This document shows, in pieces, positions 62,751-64,000 of a stretch of 64,000 bases of DNA. The notes below the pieces were generated by a model. It was not told the DNA's origin and searched no databases. It saw only the letters and a list, made by a program, of their open reading frames with translations. Source of the DNA: Paenibacillus castaneae (GTDB taxonomy: Bacteria > Bacillota > Bacilli > Paenibacillales > Paenibacillaceae). Both the position numbers and the translations under genes were made by a program. How positions within the stretch are numbered: position 1 is the stretch's first letter; each line of letters opens with the position of its first letter. Where the stretch lies: contig NZ_KZ614144.1 in assembly GCF_002884445.1 (NCBI RefSeq), positions 5,066,094-5,130,093 on the forward strand, given 5' to 3'.

Positions 62751-64000
62751 CGGCTTTAACTCCTTCTGCAGGCTTTGGAAATACGATCGCCACGATCGCG
62801 CCGCTGCCCTCCGATTGATTGCTGAATGTAATAGAGGTCTGAGCACCATACAGAAGCTGCAGTCTATGAATGACATTTATGATGCCTAAGCTGCTGGATT
62901 CCTCCTGTTGAAACAATTCATTATTTTGCAGCTTATGCAGTAACTCCGGACTGAAACCAACACCATTATCGCTAATCGTCAGCATAAAGCCATTTTGCAC
63001 CGTTTCAGCCTTAATTTTAATTTCGAACAGCTGCCTTCTATTTTTAAAGCCATGGATGATACTGTTTTCTACAAATGGCTGTACAGTTAATGCGGCAATG
63101 GGAAAATTCAAAATATCATCCAAGCCTTCAAACTTGCATAACAGCTTGTCTGGAAATCTGATTTGTTGAATGGTCATGTAGTTCTCGATATGAGTAAGCT
63201 CCTCCTTAAGCGAAATGGTATCTCGATTGGCTCGCATAATGAACCGGAAATAATCGGCTAGATGAAGGGACATTTTTTTGACAGACTCTGTATCGTTTAA
63301 TGCCGCTAAATTATAAATGATATTTAAGCTGTTCATATAAAAATGCGGATTAATCTGCGCCTGCAGCTGTTTTAATTCACCTTGCTTAACACGAAGCTGC
63401 TCCTCATAAACGTCGATCTTCAATGTTTTGATTTGTTCTGCCATGACGTTAAACGTGTTGCCGAGAAATTCAAATTCCAGCGTTTTATTTTTCTTTAAAC
63501 GAACGTCCAGCATGCCAAGTGAAATTTTCTTCATCGCAAGTATGAGCTCTTGCAGCGGCTTAAACAGCATATTCCTCATAAAGAACAAATAAATTAGTAA
63601 AATCGCAAGAAAGCCAATAGGTGCAAATAAAGTCGCATTTCGGAAAAAATACAAATTCTGCAGCAGCGTCTCCTCCGGAATAACGACGCGGTAAGCAATA
63701 TCAACCATGCTGCTTGCTCGATTCATAACGAGATAATTTGCCCCGCTCTTCCTGTCGGTAAGCGATTCATACGGCTTGTCGGAAATGTTATAGCTCAATT
63801 CCAGCGGCGTAAGATTTTCCGTTAGAGACTGGACAAGCCTATTCTCATGCCGCAAATAGATTCCGTTATGGCCGATATCTCCATCACTCCATTGGATCGA
63901 TAGCATAGCATTTATATCTATTATTCTAATAATTGCGCCAACATAAAGCCCATCCGCTACCTTAATGAAATTGATAATAAAATATTTACCCGGCATTCGC
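62743..64000 (-). CDS. Sensor histidine kinase, YesM-like, 5' end cut
   Basis: About 419 C-terminal residues are in the window; the gene runs off the right edge. A membrane helix (LFAPIGFLAILLIYLFFM) is followed by a HAMP domain (MRNMLFKPLQELILAMKKIS) and coiled linker, the His_kinase motif QINPHFYMNSLNIIYNL with the phosphorylated His, and an ATPase domain (QPFVENSIIHGFK, ISDNGVGFSPE). The upstream part is an extracellular sensor domain. Its stop overlaps the regulator start, so they are coupled. Confidence 0.92.
   Translation of the reverse strand, partial: RMPGKYFIINFIKVADGLYVGAIIRIIDINAMLSIQWSDGDIGHNGIYLRHENRLVQSLTENLTPLELSYNISDKPYESLTDRKSGANYLVMNRASSMVDIAYRVVIPEETLLQNLYFFRNATLFAPIGFLAILLIYLFFMRNMLFKPLQELILAMKKISLGMLDVRLKKNKTLEFEFLGNTFNVMAEQIKTLKIDVYEEQLRVKQGELKQLQAQINPHFYMNSLNIIYNLAALNDTESVKKMSLHLADYFRFIMRANRDTISLKEELTHIENYMTIQQIRFPDKLLCKFEGLDDILNFPIAALTVQPFVENSIIHGFKNRRQLFEIKIKAETVQNGFMLTISDNGVGFSPELLHKLQNNELFQQEESSSLGIINVIHRLQLLYGAQTSITFSNQSEGSGAIVAIVFPKPAEGVKAVV

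Overview
The window looks like chromosomal DNA of an endospore-forming Firmicute, most likely Paenibacillus or a close relative. Evidence: sporulation genes (ylbJ, lytH, yunB, sspI); Bacillus-like local gene orders (pepF with yjbI, lipA with yutD beside lytH/yunB, sspI beside a ysgA-like methyltransferase, opuAA-AB-AC, a lnrJKLMN-like set, a lia-like set); strong AGGAGG-type ribosome sites with many TTG starts; and the Paenibacillaceae habit of pairing YesM/YesN two-component systems with LplB/LplC sugar permeases and an S-layer-anchored giant exoprotein. No rRNA, tRNA, CRISPR array, prophage or intact insertion sequence was seen.

Layout. 1-12.5 kb: housekeeping and sporulation genes (partial pepF, YycC-like peptide, zinc-ribbon proteins, truncated haemoglobin, ylbJ, NAD kinase, yutD, lipA, lytH, yunB), a TIM-barrel isomerase, a YiaA-type membrane protein and an HD-GYP phosphodiesterase. 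12.5-18.5 kb: accessory metabolism and regulation (AraC regulator, phytanoyl-CoA dioxygenase family enzyme, YeiH exporter with a divergent LysR regulator), then a stand-alone GIY-YIG protein and a gene-poor stretch with repeated TTYGGCATAA motifs. 18.5-26 kb: one 2,483-residue secreted protein with two calcineurin-like phosphoesterase domains, duplicated GLUG-type modules, adhesin-like domains and three SLH repeats. 26-32 kb: a decayed IS110 transposase, then a two-component system and three-gene ABC exporter arranged like the linearmycin-resistance set. 32-40 kb: RNA methyltransferase, KtrA/C-like K+ regulator, sspI, an orphan phnM, and a glycine-betaine regulator with its OpuA transporter. 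40-44.3 kb: a LacI-controlled operon of two Gfo/Idh/MocA dehydrogenases and a ThuA protein with a clear palindromic operator. 44.5-51.3 kb: MurG-like transferase, RF3, glucose-6-phosphate dehydrogenase, a YwmB-like protein and two unrecognised genes. 51.4-55.5 kb: a LiaRS system fused into a Psp operon (two PspA paralogues, PspC, LiaI-like protein). 55.7-64 kb: a YesMN-type two-component system driving two LplBC-type permeases and two tandem solute-binding lipoproteins; no ATPase is encoded here.

Cell-envelope stress and extracellular nutrition dominate the second half: the lia/psp and lnr-like systems sense and resist envelope-active agents, while the sugar transporter, LacI operon and SLH phosphoesterase face outward. 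Several starts are unusual: many TTG codons, and two genes (ylbJ and the lacI-type regulator) have no ATG, GTG or TTG at the position demanded by both the ribosome site and the protein family. No wholly new multi-gene system could be demonstrated. The best candidates for novelty are the giant SLH phosphoesterase, the hairpin repeat array inside the opuA operon, the merged lia/psp operon, and the GIY-YIG gene with its adjacent repeat motifs.
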